NCBI GenBank assembly: GCA_963576565.1
Contig: OY755042.1
Coordinates: 2,346,112 to 2,410,111, forward strand
Length of the DNA: 64,000 nt
Source of the DNA: Aspidapion aeneum
Taxonomy: Eukaryota; Arthropoda; Insecta; Coleoptera; Brentidae
Direction: 5' to 3'
Part shown: piece by piece, positions 54,575 to 64,000 of the stretch
Numbering within the stretch: position 1 is the first letter of the stretch
How the letters are laid out: each line of letters starts with the position of its first letter
Position numbers and translations under genes: made by a program
The notes under the pieces: model-generated
What the model was told of the DNA's origin: nothing
What the model saw: the letters and a program-made list of their open reading frames with translations, nothing else
Database searches by the model: none

Positions 54575-55775
54575 TTTCATATAAAAATAAATGGATCCAT
54601 GACGGATCTGACACGTCATCATACTTCAAGTGGTGCCATGATAAACGGTAAATCTGCCGGACCTGGAAATATCCCAGCTGAACTTATTAAATATGGCACT
54701 GAAGAACTGTTTTGGAGGTTACGGAATCTTTTCCAAAAATATTTAAATGGAACTGTAGTACCAACTGAGTGGAAAACGTCATATATATCCACAATACACA
54801 AAAAAGGACGGAAAGATATATGTGATAATTATAGAGGTATATCTGTGTGGTAAAATAATAAGAAATAAAGTGGAAAGCGAATATAAAGACATGGAGGCAG
54901 CCGGTTTCAGAGCGGGTAGATCGACTTCTGATCATCTCTTTTCTATAACCCGAGTTATTGAAAAGAAAATGGCATCTGCTTTACGTCGATTTGCAGAAGG
55001 CATATGATAGTATACCACTAAATCTACTTTGGAAAGAGTTGGAAAACACAAACATAAGCGTACAACTAATTAAGGCAAAATAAAAGCAAAACTAACCAAA
55101 GGCTTTCAAGTAAATAAAGATCTTAAACAAGGTTGCTGTATCTCGCCTACGCTCTTCAAGATATACTTGGAACAAGTCCTTAAAGTATGGAAGAGAAAAT
55201 GTTAAAACATGGGAATTCCGTTGGACGAGACCACCATGTATACTTTATGTTTCGCCGATGATCAGATAGTAGTGGCTCAGGATTATGACGACCTCGAATA
55301 TATGACACGAAAACTAATAGAAGAGTACAAAAGTGGGGACTAGAGGTTAATCTCAATAAGACAGAGTATATGTGTATCGGTGGAAAGAAACAGGATCTAA
55401 TCTTAAATGCCGGGCAGCGAATTCAGTCCTGTGATGAGTATAAATACTTAGGTCTAAAAATTGCAGCTGAAGGAACACTAGACAAAGCTATAAAAGATCG
55501 AAACGTACAAGGAAGAAAAGCAATAACTTTATTAAATGGAATAATTTGGGACCAAAGTATATCAAAACATAACAAAAAGCTTATATATAACACCATTGTA
55601 AAAAGTATTATTACATACGGCTCAGAAGTATGCCCAATCAAGGATAGAACAGAAAAAATGCTTTCCGCTACGGAGATGGACTATTGGAGAAGAGCAGCAA
55701 GGAAATCAAAAAGAGAAAGATTTAGAAATTTGAAGACAACACCCCTCCTAATTCTTAAAGCCTCGTTTGTTTGAG
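54575..55775 (+). pseudogene. RTE-like LINE reverse transcriptase, frameshifted
   Basis: Plus-strand blocks in order: KSAGPGNIPAELIKYG and STIHKKGRKDICDNYRGI (54650-54845); AGFRAGRSTSDHLFSITRVI (about 54899-54960); LQKAYDSIP (about 54990-55020); NKDLKQGCCISPTLFKIYLE (about 55110-55170); the catalytic FADDQ (55251-55265); and LEVNLNKTEYMCIGG to about 55385. Thumb and connection blocks YKYLGLKI and NTIVKSIITYGSE follow to 55774. At least four frame changes or stops break it. It is a different sub-family from the RTE at 3797-5870, and oriented on the other strand. The endonuclease domain and 5' end are missing. Confidence 0.85.
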
Positions 55776-56934
55776 CGGGGTGGCTAGTGCGCTCTTCTTT
55801 TCTTCTGCGAACGGTTTGCGAGCTCAATGTTCGCCGAAATATTCAGATCTCTACGAAGCATAATCTTAGTTTTTTAAGTAGACAAAACTTTGATTATAGG
55901 GCATCCGTTATTTTTAGTTGTTTTAAAACATACTCCGTCCGAAGGTCTTTATACTTTTACACAGGTTGCCTAAAAAATCATGTGAACTTAACTGGACGAC
56001 TGTAGCTGCGTCATCCGGTTGCAAAAAACAAGCAACCCGGTGACGTAGATTTTTAATCTGATTTAAAAACTTGGATATTTATGTGTTTTCAAGTTTTTTT
56101 GTTGCTTTCTAATAATTAATTGGCGATTTTAAGCGGTTTCGTACCTAAAATGATTAGTGTTCTTCGAAATAAAATTTTAAAAGCTTAGATAAGCTTTCAA
56201 TAAATATTTTTTTTAGTCTATTATAGTCAGCCAAAATTAGGTTTTGTTAAAAAAAAGTGCCTTTTAAACGCTCTGATATTTGTTTTTAATTTAACTGAAT
56301 TTGCAGGTCAAGCAAACGGCATTTCGGGTTAAATAGAGGCCATTTGGGTGAACTGGTGACCCATTTAAATTATCGCACGAACCAATCAATTAAAACAAAG
56401 TGCATTTCAAACTCGCTTCTTGTATTGCGAAGTAGATTTTTGCTTTTATTTATAATAGCATTAGCGGTATATACAGGGTATTATTTAAGTGGTTTATAGT
56501 CAAAAATCGTGTCCCGTGGGATAGTTAAGGAAGATTTTTAAAAACTAACCTGCATCGGTTGGTAATAGTTCACAAAATATTAAGTCACCGGGTGTTTGCT
56601 TCCAATTTGAGTAGGAGGGCCTGGTGACGCCATAAATTCAAGATGGCTGCTTTACTATATTTTCACAAAATTTCACAAAAGAACGTCAATTAATATAGGG
56701 AAGAAATAAGCTTCATATCTCAAAAACTAACAAAGGTATTATATTCTTTTTAAATACTAAAAATATTAACTTTTTTTACGCAAAAAGAATTGGAAAAGAA
56801 AGTTTTAGACTACCCCAAATCGATTGGTTATGAATCACTTAATTTTATTTCGCTGGGTGTTTGCTTTAACTTTGAATACGAGTGCCTGTGTAACGTCATA
56901 AATCCAAGATAGCGATTTTTTTACAAACTTTTGC
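55776..56934. other. Non-coding DNA with one TATACAGGGT end and a direct repeat
   Basis: TATACAGGGTATTATTTAAG at 56471 resembles the left end of TACAGGGTG elements without a detectable partner. The word CGNTGGGTGTTTGCTT with a CAAGATGGC-like box recurs at about 56585-56650 and 56850-56920, a direct duplication of about 265 bp spacing. Confidence 0.35.
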
Positions 56935-58690
56935 TTTAAACATTGGCAGAAAATCGATTGATAAATAAAGATAGATGATAGAGAAGAAAGAGAAGATATT
57001 CTCTAATTTAACAACCGTATCTAATAAAAGTTAACAAATCAAACTTAAATTCCTTGGAAATTCTTGGAGGCCCCAAAAACTATATTTAATCAAAACGAAA
57101 CTCCATTTTCTTGGAGGTCCAAAAAATTATGTTTTATTCAAAGAACTTCAAGGAACCCTGAATGTTTTTGGTTTTATTAGACAGTGATGTTCGCATATAG
57201 CGAACCCGTTTATAATGAACACAATTTTTTTTTTATTTAGGTATACAATAGTCTATATGTCTTTTTATTGTAAACCTCGTATATAGCGAACCAGTTTCCG
57301 TACAATCTTCGAGTTCACTATATGTTGACTTGTATTAAGATTCACAAAAACGGTTACAATAAGAATTTTTACCCAATTTTATTACCAAAAAAAAAAAACA
57401 AATAAATTATAGTTGTTTCAAAAATGTTAGTTTTAATATTTACGTTAACATTTGCTAAATTATTTATCGACACAAATTTAAATTCTAAAGATTTTTAAGA
57501 AAATCAGAAAGAAATAAAAACAAAATGCCAAAATTTTTAAATGTCTACACATAAAAAAAATTGTTTGAAGGTATACATTTATTTTCTGTTAATGAACAAG
57601 AGTTGACTGATTCAATGTACACCAACATTAATATAATGAGCACACAAAGATAATTTAATATTATTAATGATCGTGTACATTGAACTATTAAAATTCTGGT
57701 CATTGGCAGAAATTAATTGAATAATTATTTAATGTATCAAATTTGAGATACCTTTATTGACCAAATATCTAGTTCTGCCATTTCTTCAAGTACCCTAATT
57801 TAAAGCTACATTAAATTTAAAAATAAAAACATCATAAAAGCTTAAATAGTAGTATTGGCCTTATTTGTATATACAATCAGCAGGCAAAGGAATAGTTTTT
57901 AAAAAAATTACCATAAAAAAGTCATAATACAAACAACATGAACATTAATATCAAATTGTTGCATAATAATATTAATTGTGTACATTAAATCAATGAACTT
58001 TTGTTTATTGGTAGAAAATTAATTGATAAAAAAGGTGTACGATAGGGAAGGAAGAGAAATTTATCTTTTATTTGACAACCCTACCTAATAAAACAATAAA
58101 GCAAACTTAAATTCTTTGGCATTCTTGGTGGTCCCAAAAACTATACCTACTTCATCGAAAGCAAACTTTAATTTTGTAAAGGCCCAAAAAATTATGTTTT
58201 ATCATATTAAGATTCTCATAAACGGCTACAATAAGAAATTTTACCCAACTTTATGACCAAAAAAAAACAAATAAATTATAGTTAAGATTAATAATACAAA
58301 CAACACGAACATTAATATCAAATTGTTGCATAATAATATTAATTGTCTACGAGTTTCAAACAAAGAATATTAATTGTGTACATTAAATCAATGAACTTTT
58401 GTTTATTGGTAGAAAATTAATTGATAAAAAAGGTGGACAATAGGTAAGGAAGAGAAATTAATCTTTTATTTGACAGGCCTACCTAATAAATTAATAAATC
58501 AAACTTAAATTCTTTAGAATTCTTGGTGGTCCCAAAAACTATACCTACTTAATCGAAAGCAAACTTTATTTTTGTAAAGGCCCAAAAAATTATGTTTTGT
58601 CATATAATTATTTACAAAAAGTGCTACAATAAGAATTTTTGTTCAAATTAATGGAGATGAAAAACAATAAATTATAGTTAAACTAGGCTA
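56935..58690. repeat. Long-period direct repeats (about 375 bp in the best pair)
   Basis: 57935-58290 and 58310-58660 are closely similar, sharing AACATTAATATCAAATTGTT, AGAAAATTAATTGATAAAAA and AATTCTTTNGNATTCTTGGT. A diverged copy of the second half lies at 56945-57130 and of the AAACGGTTACAATAAG block at 57350-57420. It is an AT-rich satellite-like array without coding capacity. Confidence 0.6.
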
Positions 58691-59218
58691 TTTTTAATAA
58701 AAACTCGTATTTAACATTAAGCTACATTATCGGCTCCAATATATGTATGATTTCCATGTTTTCGCTTTACATAGACGATAATTTTATTTTTGTAAAAGAT
58801 CAGGAAGAGCCCTTTTTTTTAACTGAAAAGCTGTGTAAAGTCACCCTGCGATAGTGATAAATTACACAGGCGTTAAAAAGTGTAAATATTTTAAAATAGG
58901 TGCGTCTTTGGGACGTCATTATACTTTAATAATGTTTTAAAAATGTTATTCTTGAATTCTGCATTGAAAAATAATAAGTAAATACTAATTAATAAAGAAA
59001 AAAACGTTTATTTCAAGTAATCAAATACTCTCTGGCTATTGCTAACAAATTCGTTTGTTTCCTTATTAAAAACAATACCAGTAAAACTTAAAATATAAAC
59101 TAGCCACTTAGTAAGAACATTTTTTATCAAAATTATTAACAAAGTTAAGAAAATAATCCTAATCTTACCTAAACAAAATATTTTTTACAATCAATATTAA
59201 AAGTATAAATTCCCCTTT

Positions 59219-59520
59219 CTACGAACGAATATCTTTGTCTTGAACAGAGATATCATTTTCTTGGGGAAAAACGAAAGTATTTTTTTTTTGCTTTAAATAC
59301 TTAAGTGTCACATCAGTTCTCTCGACTTTCTCGATTTTAGCAATATAATGTTTTATTGTCTTTTTGGTGGCAATATGCATTATTGCATATTGCCCTTTCT
59401 TGGGAATAAGTTTGGATATGTTCTGATCGCGTTTCTCTACTTCCATATAATCTTGATCCATTTCTTCGTCATCAGTGGATTCATTATTCTCCATTTCTGA
59501 CATAAAATCTTCAAATGCCA
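59219..59520 (-). CDS. Possible terminal exon encoding an acidic-then-basic protein tail
   Basis: An open frame follows a good splice acceptor (TTTTTTAG ending at 59521) and runs 100 residues to a stop at 59219. It begins with an acidic stretch (STDDEEMDQDYMEVEKRD) and continues with KGQYAIMHIATKKTIKHYIA, a LKYLK segment and FVFPQENDI near the C terminus. That order (short beta-rich module ending in an FxFP-x-x-xDI signature) is what I associate with C-terminal tails of some transposon-derived insect proteins, but this is recollection, not a search. An upstream ATG exon with a GTAAGT donor at 62009-62053 is tempting, but the phases do not match. Confidence 0.45.
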
Positions 59521-59587
59521 CTAAAAAATAGGTGTGTAAAGTATCACTAGGGTAGAAAAAATTAAATATTTTTTTTACCCTTATATA

Positions 59588-61916
59588 CAGGGTGTAAACG
59601 ATCCTAATGTAGAGCTGTTAATAGGTGATAGAGGAGGTCAAAATAAGAAAAAAAGTTCATATGATATGAGGGTAAAAAATCATTTTTTTTCGAGATATAG
59701 CCCTTTGAAGTTTTTTGATATCGGCAACATTGTAAATACATTTAGCCAAATAACCCAGTGCCTTTTCTTAATTCAAGATTAAAGCAGAACAATTAGTCCG
59801 ATGCATACAACTTGGTTGTCGGTTGGACCGCGGTGGGAGTTGGGTGGGAATTACGCTCACCGATAGTTGATTCCCCGACTGATTTGATGACTATGATGCT
59901 ACCGCTAAGTCAGGCCAGGTTAAGAAGGTACATCGTTTTTTTTTTTAAATTTCGGATTATCGAATAACTACTTTCAGTTTACTTTATTTTCAAAGCAGAC
60001 AAAAACTGAAGCCAGAGCTATAAAATTACTTACCAGTCTTAACAGTGCCTGCAACAAGCGCACCAAAAGCAACGACACACTATCACATCACACCGCACCA
60101 TACAGTTTTTTCACAGAAGTTGTTCAAAATGTCTACCACCACTTTCAATACAAGCCTCTGCACGTCGCTGCCAATTTCTTCGAACCCTTGGAACTCTTTC
60201 TAGTCTTCTCTGCTGAATAATCGCGGCACTATCAAATATCTTTTGTCTAAGTTGTTCTTCCGTTGCCATTTCGCCATCTCCATAAACCAACTGCTTTAAC
60301 TCACCCCAGTACCAAAAATCTAATGGGTTTGTATCTGGCGATCTTGGTGGCCATTTTCTGAGTCCAGGGGCATTGCGTCCTATCCAGCGATTTGGAAAAT
60401 GCTCGTTTAAATATTGGATGATGCCTCCAAAAATGTGGGGAGGCGCCCCATCATGCAGGTACCACAGATTTTGTCTTTGTACTATGGGCATTTCATCGAG
60501 TGCTTCCTCCATAATCATTGTGGTATGCCTGGCCATTGAGATTCTGTCGTAATTCAAAGGGTCCAATTATGTGATCGTCGAGAATACCCGCCCATATGTT
60601 TATTTTAAATCTGTGCTGAAACTTTCCCTCTTGGATTGTGTGGGGGTTCTCCTCAGCCCATGTATGGGTGTTGTGAAAATTTTAAATTCCATGACGGGTA
60701 AACGTACACTTTCAATTGGACTTTCCTCGATTTTGTGCAAAAACCATCGGCAAAATGCCAACCTTTTTGGATAATCCGCAGGTGTCAATGCCTGGACTCG
60801 TTGAACATGGTAAGGATAGAGCAGATTACCACGTAGAATCCTGTGTACGGATGTATGAGATAGGCCAACTTGCCGGGCTAGAACTCGCGTACTAATAGCA
60901 GGATTAGCCTCTACAATTTCTAAAACTCGTTCTTCTTCTTGCACTGGTATCTCTCTGTCTCTTCCATGAATCCGCGGTTGAACTTGTCCTGTGTCAATGA
61001 GTCTTTGACATACTTGCACTATTGTTCTCGCATCGGGATGTCTCCGTTGAGGAAATCTTTCTCGATAAACGCGACTTGCTAAGTTCGAATTTCTACGCGC
61101 TTCCCCATACACTAGCAACATATCTACGTATTCTCCGTTAGTGAACATTTTGAATTTTTTTATCAAATATGAACATGCGCACTGAAAGCTAAGAGTAAAG
61201 TCACACTTATTCGCGCACGATAAAACAAAAACTAATGCGGCGTTTAGATTTTGACCATGTCTCTTGCCCATTGCCGAATTTGCTAGTAGGAGGGATAATT
61301 TCCCCGTCTTTCCTAAAATATTTCCGCGAAAATAAGTGTTTACATGAATGTCCATCTCGTTGAGGCAAGGTCTTGACGATACCCCTGTTTTGACAGTGAG
61401 TTCGATAAATGACTGAACAGCGCGGTACCTGATCTCTATCTCGCTTCTATGCATCTTATTCAAAAGAGAGAAAAAGGTGATCGGGTGATGAACCGAACCG
61501 AAGCCGTCGCGTACGGTCAAGGGGAATCACACAGTGCGTTTCGTTTCACACGTTCACCTTTAAGGTGAGCAACGTGAGCCAGTGACCCTGGGGTAAGATA
61601 CGTTGCCAAGTTTATTTCGATTATCAAAATGCCAGTTCATTTTTTTTTAGTGATTTTTTTATTTTGTTAGTTTGTAATTTTGCGGTCTGAATTTTCTTTA
61701 GATTTATTGAAAATTGAACTGATTGCAACTTATCGTGGCCAGTTTTTCTCTGAGTGAAATGGTTTTGCCGCAAATTCAATTCAAAGTTTCTAGATTCAAA
61801 GTCATTTAGACAAAAAACTATTGATTTTTGACCCCTATATTATATGAACTTTTTTTCTTATTTTGACCTTCCCTATCACCTATTTACAGGTCTACATTAG
61901 GATCGTTTACATCCTG
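59588..61916 (-). mobile_element. TACAGGGTG-family transposon, 2.33 kb, near full length
   Basis: The left end CAGGGTGTAAACGATCC follows TA (59586-59587), and the right end is its near-perfect inverse before TA (61917-61918). The TIRs extend about 100 bp with few mismatches (59588-59690 and 61813-61916), sharing CCTAATGTAGA, AATAGGTGATAG and GGTCAAAATAAGAAAAAAAG. The transposase lies between them on the minus strand. TA target and DDE-type protein put it in the IS630-Tc1-mariner superfamily. It lies between two possible exons (59219-59520 and 62009-62053), so it may be an intron insertion. Confidence 0.88.
60111..61148 (-). pseudogene. Transposase with DUF4817-type helix-turn-helix, frameshifted
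   Basis: The ATG at 61148 gives MFTNGEYVDMLLVYGEARRN and a YRERFPQRRHPDA signature of the DUF4817 DNA-binding domain. A second helix-turn-helix follows (ISTRVLARQVGLSHTSVHRI), then PYHVQRVQALTPADY and RLAFCRWFL. The catalytic part has NLWYLHDGAPPH with the second acidic residue, FPNRWIGR, and WPPRSPDTNPLDFWYWGEL with the third acidic residue, about 38 residues later. The first acidic residue (usually in an FTDE block) is not visible at about 60700. Two frame changes, near 60690 and 60530, split the protein, so the copy cannot make active enzyme. Full length would be about 345 residues, normal for the superfamily. Confidence 0.88.
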
Positions 61917-61918
61917 TA

Positions 61919-63086
61919 TATTTATAAAAAAAAACTTTTTGTTTTTGTCACAGGACATCAATCTATACACCTAATTAGTTAGCAAAATAGCAAAGTCCTA
62001 TTACTTACCAGAACGTGCTCAAACACCTTAGCATTTGACCTATTAAAATTCATCTGTTTCTCTCTGTTATTTAAAAGCTTCCGATGCGTGAGCTAAAATG
62101 ACTCAAATCCCATAAATCAAGAGCGAAGAAACGTTCCGGCGCGATCGCAAAAAATCTGAGCGGTCGGAATTTCGCCACATTGCCTAATCTTAAAGTTAGA
62201 GCTCACTAAATGCAGTGTTGCATGCTTGTGTAAAGTCACCCGTGGATTGCAAAGTATCACCACCTTACGGTAATTAATTTTTAACAAAACTAAAAAGGAA
62301 TAAAACCAAATGACGAATTTTTAAATGTGTGTCTGTCCGGCTCACGATAGCTCCTAAACCGCTAAACCGATTTTTCTGAAAGTTTCAGGTAAAATAGTGT
62401 ACAATTCTGTAAAGAGTTATTTAGATTTTGGTCTAAACCAGTTTTTGACAGTTTAAAATGCTAACTTTTTAACGGGCCATTGCAATATGGCGGTTTTCGT
62501 AGATCACGTTTTTTTTAATACTTATGTTAATTAAAGCCTTCGTAGAATCCGTTTCTAAGATATTTACAAAAAACTGATATAGTGTGGAGTTCACCTGGAG
62601 TGTGCTTATGGGCTAGGAAGGTATCAGATCCTTTATTTATTTTACAAATATCCTACACTCTTCAAAGTAAAGAAACAAAAAACTTTTGACAAAAACTTAT
62701 TTGAACTTTTGCTCTACTTTTGACCATTTCCACCCTCGCTTAAAAAGTTTTATAAGGTAATTTGTCGAATTGAATTTTGATTGGTGTATGTTTTTTGATA
62801 AATAACACATCTTTGTCTCAACTTATCCCTTTCATTGGGCTTTTTGTTTTAATTTTATCGAAAAAAACCAAGTTTTTTTTTCAGAGCTTAATTAGTTACA
62901 TTTCTCAACAACAAATAACCTCTAGGATGTAAACCCGCATCAAACAAAGCATAACTTGCCCTTTAATCAAAGCAAATGTTAAACCGCAATTCCAACATGG
63001 GAATTTATACCCTCCCTACCTATGTGGTCGAGATAAATTTACGGATCACCCTATTTCATATAAGCGTAAAACAGCTGTGCTTGGGT
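61919..63086. other. Possible 5' exon and repeats, no certain gene
   Basis: On the minus strand, 62053-62009 encodes MNFNRSNAKVFEHVL followed by a strong GTAAGT donor. Upstream lies GTGTAAAGTCACCC (62229), a word also at 58832. The segment 62540-62640 resembles 11050-11170 (TTTACAAAAAACTG and GCTAGGAAGGTATCAGATCC). A CTAAACCGATTTTTCTGAAA box lies at 62360. Confidence 0.35.
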
Positions 63087-63376
63087 CAGTGGCGGATCCA
63101 GGGGGGGGAGGGCACTAGGGGCACTTGCCCCCCCCCGAGAATTTTTTGAATATACAAAAAATGAGTAAAAAGTAATGTTTTTGCTAATAAAAATTCTAAA
63201 ATTTTGCCTGCGGCGCATGAAAGTGTCTATTGTTATTGTCATCGAAATTACAACCACTGACTAGTTCAATAAAATGCTGCTTAAAAAAATATATACCGTT
63301 TTTTACCAACAGAGAATGTCACCTAAAGTGCACCCCCCCCCCCCCCCCCCGAGAAGCACCTCTGGATCCGCCCTTG
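63087..63376. mobile_element. hAT MITE, 290 bp, perfect 8-bp target duplication
   Basis: The TIRs CAGTGGCGGATCCAGGGG and the complement of CAAGGGCGGATCCAGAGG are near-perfect inverses. GCTTGGGT is duplicated exactly at 63079-63086 and 63377-63384. G-runs and C-runs lie just inside both ends (63102-63110, 63131-63138, 63333-63350). It is non-coding and dependent on a hAT transposase. Confidence 0.92.
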
Positions 63377-64000
63377 GCTTGGGTTTCCAAAAGAAAATAA
63401 TTCGCTATAAACTAACTAGCACTTTTTTTAAAACAAAACGTAATATTCGCTGTCATGGACAAAAAAAAATATTTATTTTAAATTTTATTATAAAGAACAC
63501 GAATCATTTTAGGTCTGAAGTCACCTATACTAGTATTTACTAAGACCTTAAAACTTAGCATTTTAGACGGAGCTTAAGTCTCAAGTCTATAGACTTGATA
63601 CCGACCGGTTTAAGTGTATTTTTTTAATACTCAAGGTCAGATAGCTGCAAAGATTTGGTTCACCCTAATGTGCAATATGATAGACAATAGACAACTTTAT
63701 TAATCTTTTCAGCTACAATAATGTAGATAAGATACGTCAAATACAAAAAATATAACTATAATAATAGTGTAACTATAATATAAGTGTAAATAATAATAGT
63801 GTAAATATTTAAAAAAATAAAAACGAAAACACATTTACAAGATTTGTATAAATATGTATATAAATATTGATAACAAAAATTTACCTTCTGCCCAACATGT
63901 AGTTTTCAAATTCAATTAAATTATATATGTAAATACTTGTTATTGTCATAATTTTATTATCCTTAAATACAGAGCGAGAAGTACCATTGTAAGGTATATT
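63377..64000. other. No gene recognised; possible LINE 3' tail
   Basis: At 63678-63700 the minus strand reads AATAAAGTTGTCTATTGTC, which resembles a LINE 3' end with a short repeated tail. The downstream region is AT-rich and non-coding. Confidence 0.3.

Noticed and set aside
57182..57338. Pogo/Tigger-like MITE with CAGTGATGTTCGCATATAGCG start
   Set aside because: Only an ATATAG(C/T)GAAC core is shared by the two ends, and no clean TA duplication was found.
62009..62053. Two-exon gene joining 62009-62053 to 59219-59520
   Set aside because: The donor leaves phase 0 while the acceptor needs phase 1, so the two cannot be joined directly; kept only as a possibility with an unseen exon or a sequence error.

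Overview
This is AT-rich eukaryotic DNA from an arthropod, almost certainly an insect. The evidence is one exon of the insect-specific dpr (defective proboscis extension response) immunoglobulin family at 13006-13133, plus a transposable-element (TE) community typical of large insect genomes: BEL/Pao, RTE and CR1/Jockey-like LINEs, Penelope-like elements, hAT, Tc1/mariner-superfamily elements with a DUF4817-type helix-turn-helix, and many MITEs. A beetle, perhaps a leaf beetle, is my best guess from the style of the LINE proteins, but this is weakly held. There are no prokaryotic operons, CRISPR arrays or rRNA genes.

The only confident host coding sequence is the dpr exon (+ strand). Nearly everything else is mobile or repetitive DNA, so the window is probably a giant intron or flank of a dpr gene that filled up by nested insertion. 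A 142-residue open frame at 676-1104 (-) and a short acidic open frame with a good splice acceptor at 59219-59520 (-) could be further exons, but neither is recognised.

Layout. 1-2.2 kb: one unknown frame. 2.2-5.9 kb: RTE fragments, a Penelope GIY-YIG piece, and a CR1-like LINE inserted into an RTE. 7.3-12.3 kb and 16.4-19.9 kb: five copies of an unusual family whose two ends are each an AGCTCACAC...GTGTGAGCT hairpin with a (CTGT)n array inside; two copies form a head-to-head palindrome. 13.2-14.6 kb and 44.8-46.9 kb: two copies of a foldback element centred on a GGTCGAAAGTACAAAA minisatellite. 15.4-17.8 kb: a TIR element and a solo LTR. 18.1-20.4 kb: a TIR element that hosts the head-to-head palindrome. 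21.6-23.9 kb: a Penelope fragment and a hAT copy whose empty site is visible 9 kb away. 24.56-30.8 kb: a BEL/Pao element with intact pol, decayed gag and a 200-N assembly gap. 31-39 kb: tandem satellites, long-TIR elements and foldbacks. 39.4-42.8 kb: CR1-like LINE remains with a 164-bp triplication. 47.2 kb: a tRNA-like (SINE head) sequence. 47.95-49.37 kb: a TIR element with a perfect 9-bp target duplication that itself contains a 33-bp minimal relative with its own perfect 9-bp duplication. 51.2-53.0 kb: a C2H2 finger fragment, a 44-bp minimal TIR element and a MITE. 54.6-55.8 kb: a decayed RTE. 56.9-58.7 kb: tandem repeats. 59.6-61.9 kb: a near-complete DUF4817-type transposon with a frameshifted transposase. 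63.1-63.4 kb: a hAT MITE.

How the parts relate: the 59.6-61.9 kb transposon has the same TA-CAGGGTG ends as at least five non-autonomous elements here (15.4, 32.4, 32.9, 51.73 and 51.78 kb), so its family is the likely source of their mobilisation. The element at 32.85 kb still carries a relic of the same type of transposase. The most unusual material is the set of extremely short ends-only elements, the hairpin-ended CTGT family, and the minisatellite-centred foldbacks.
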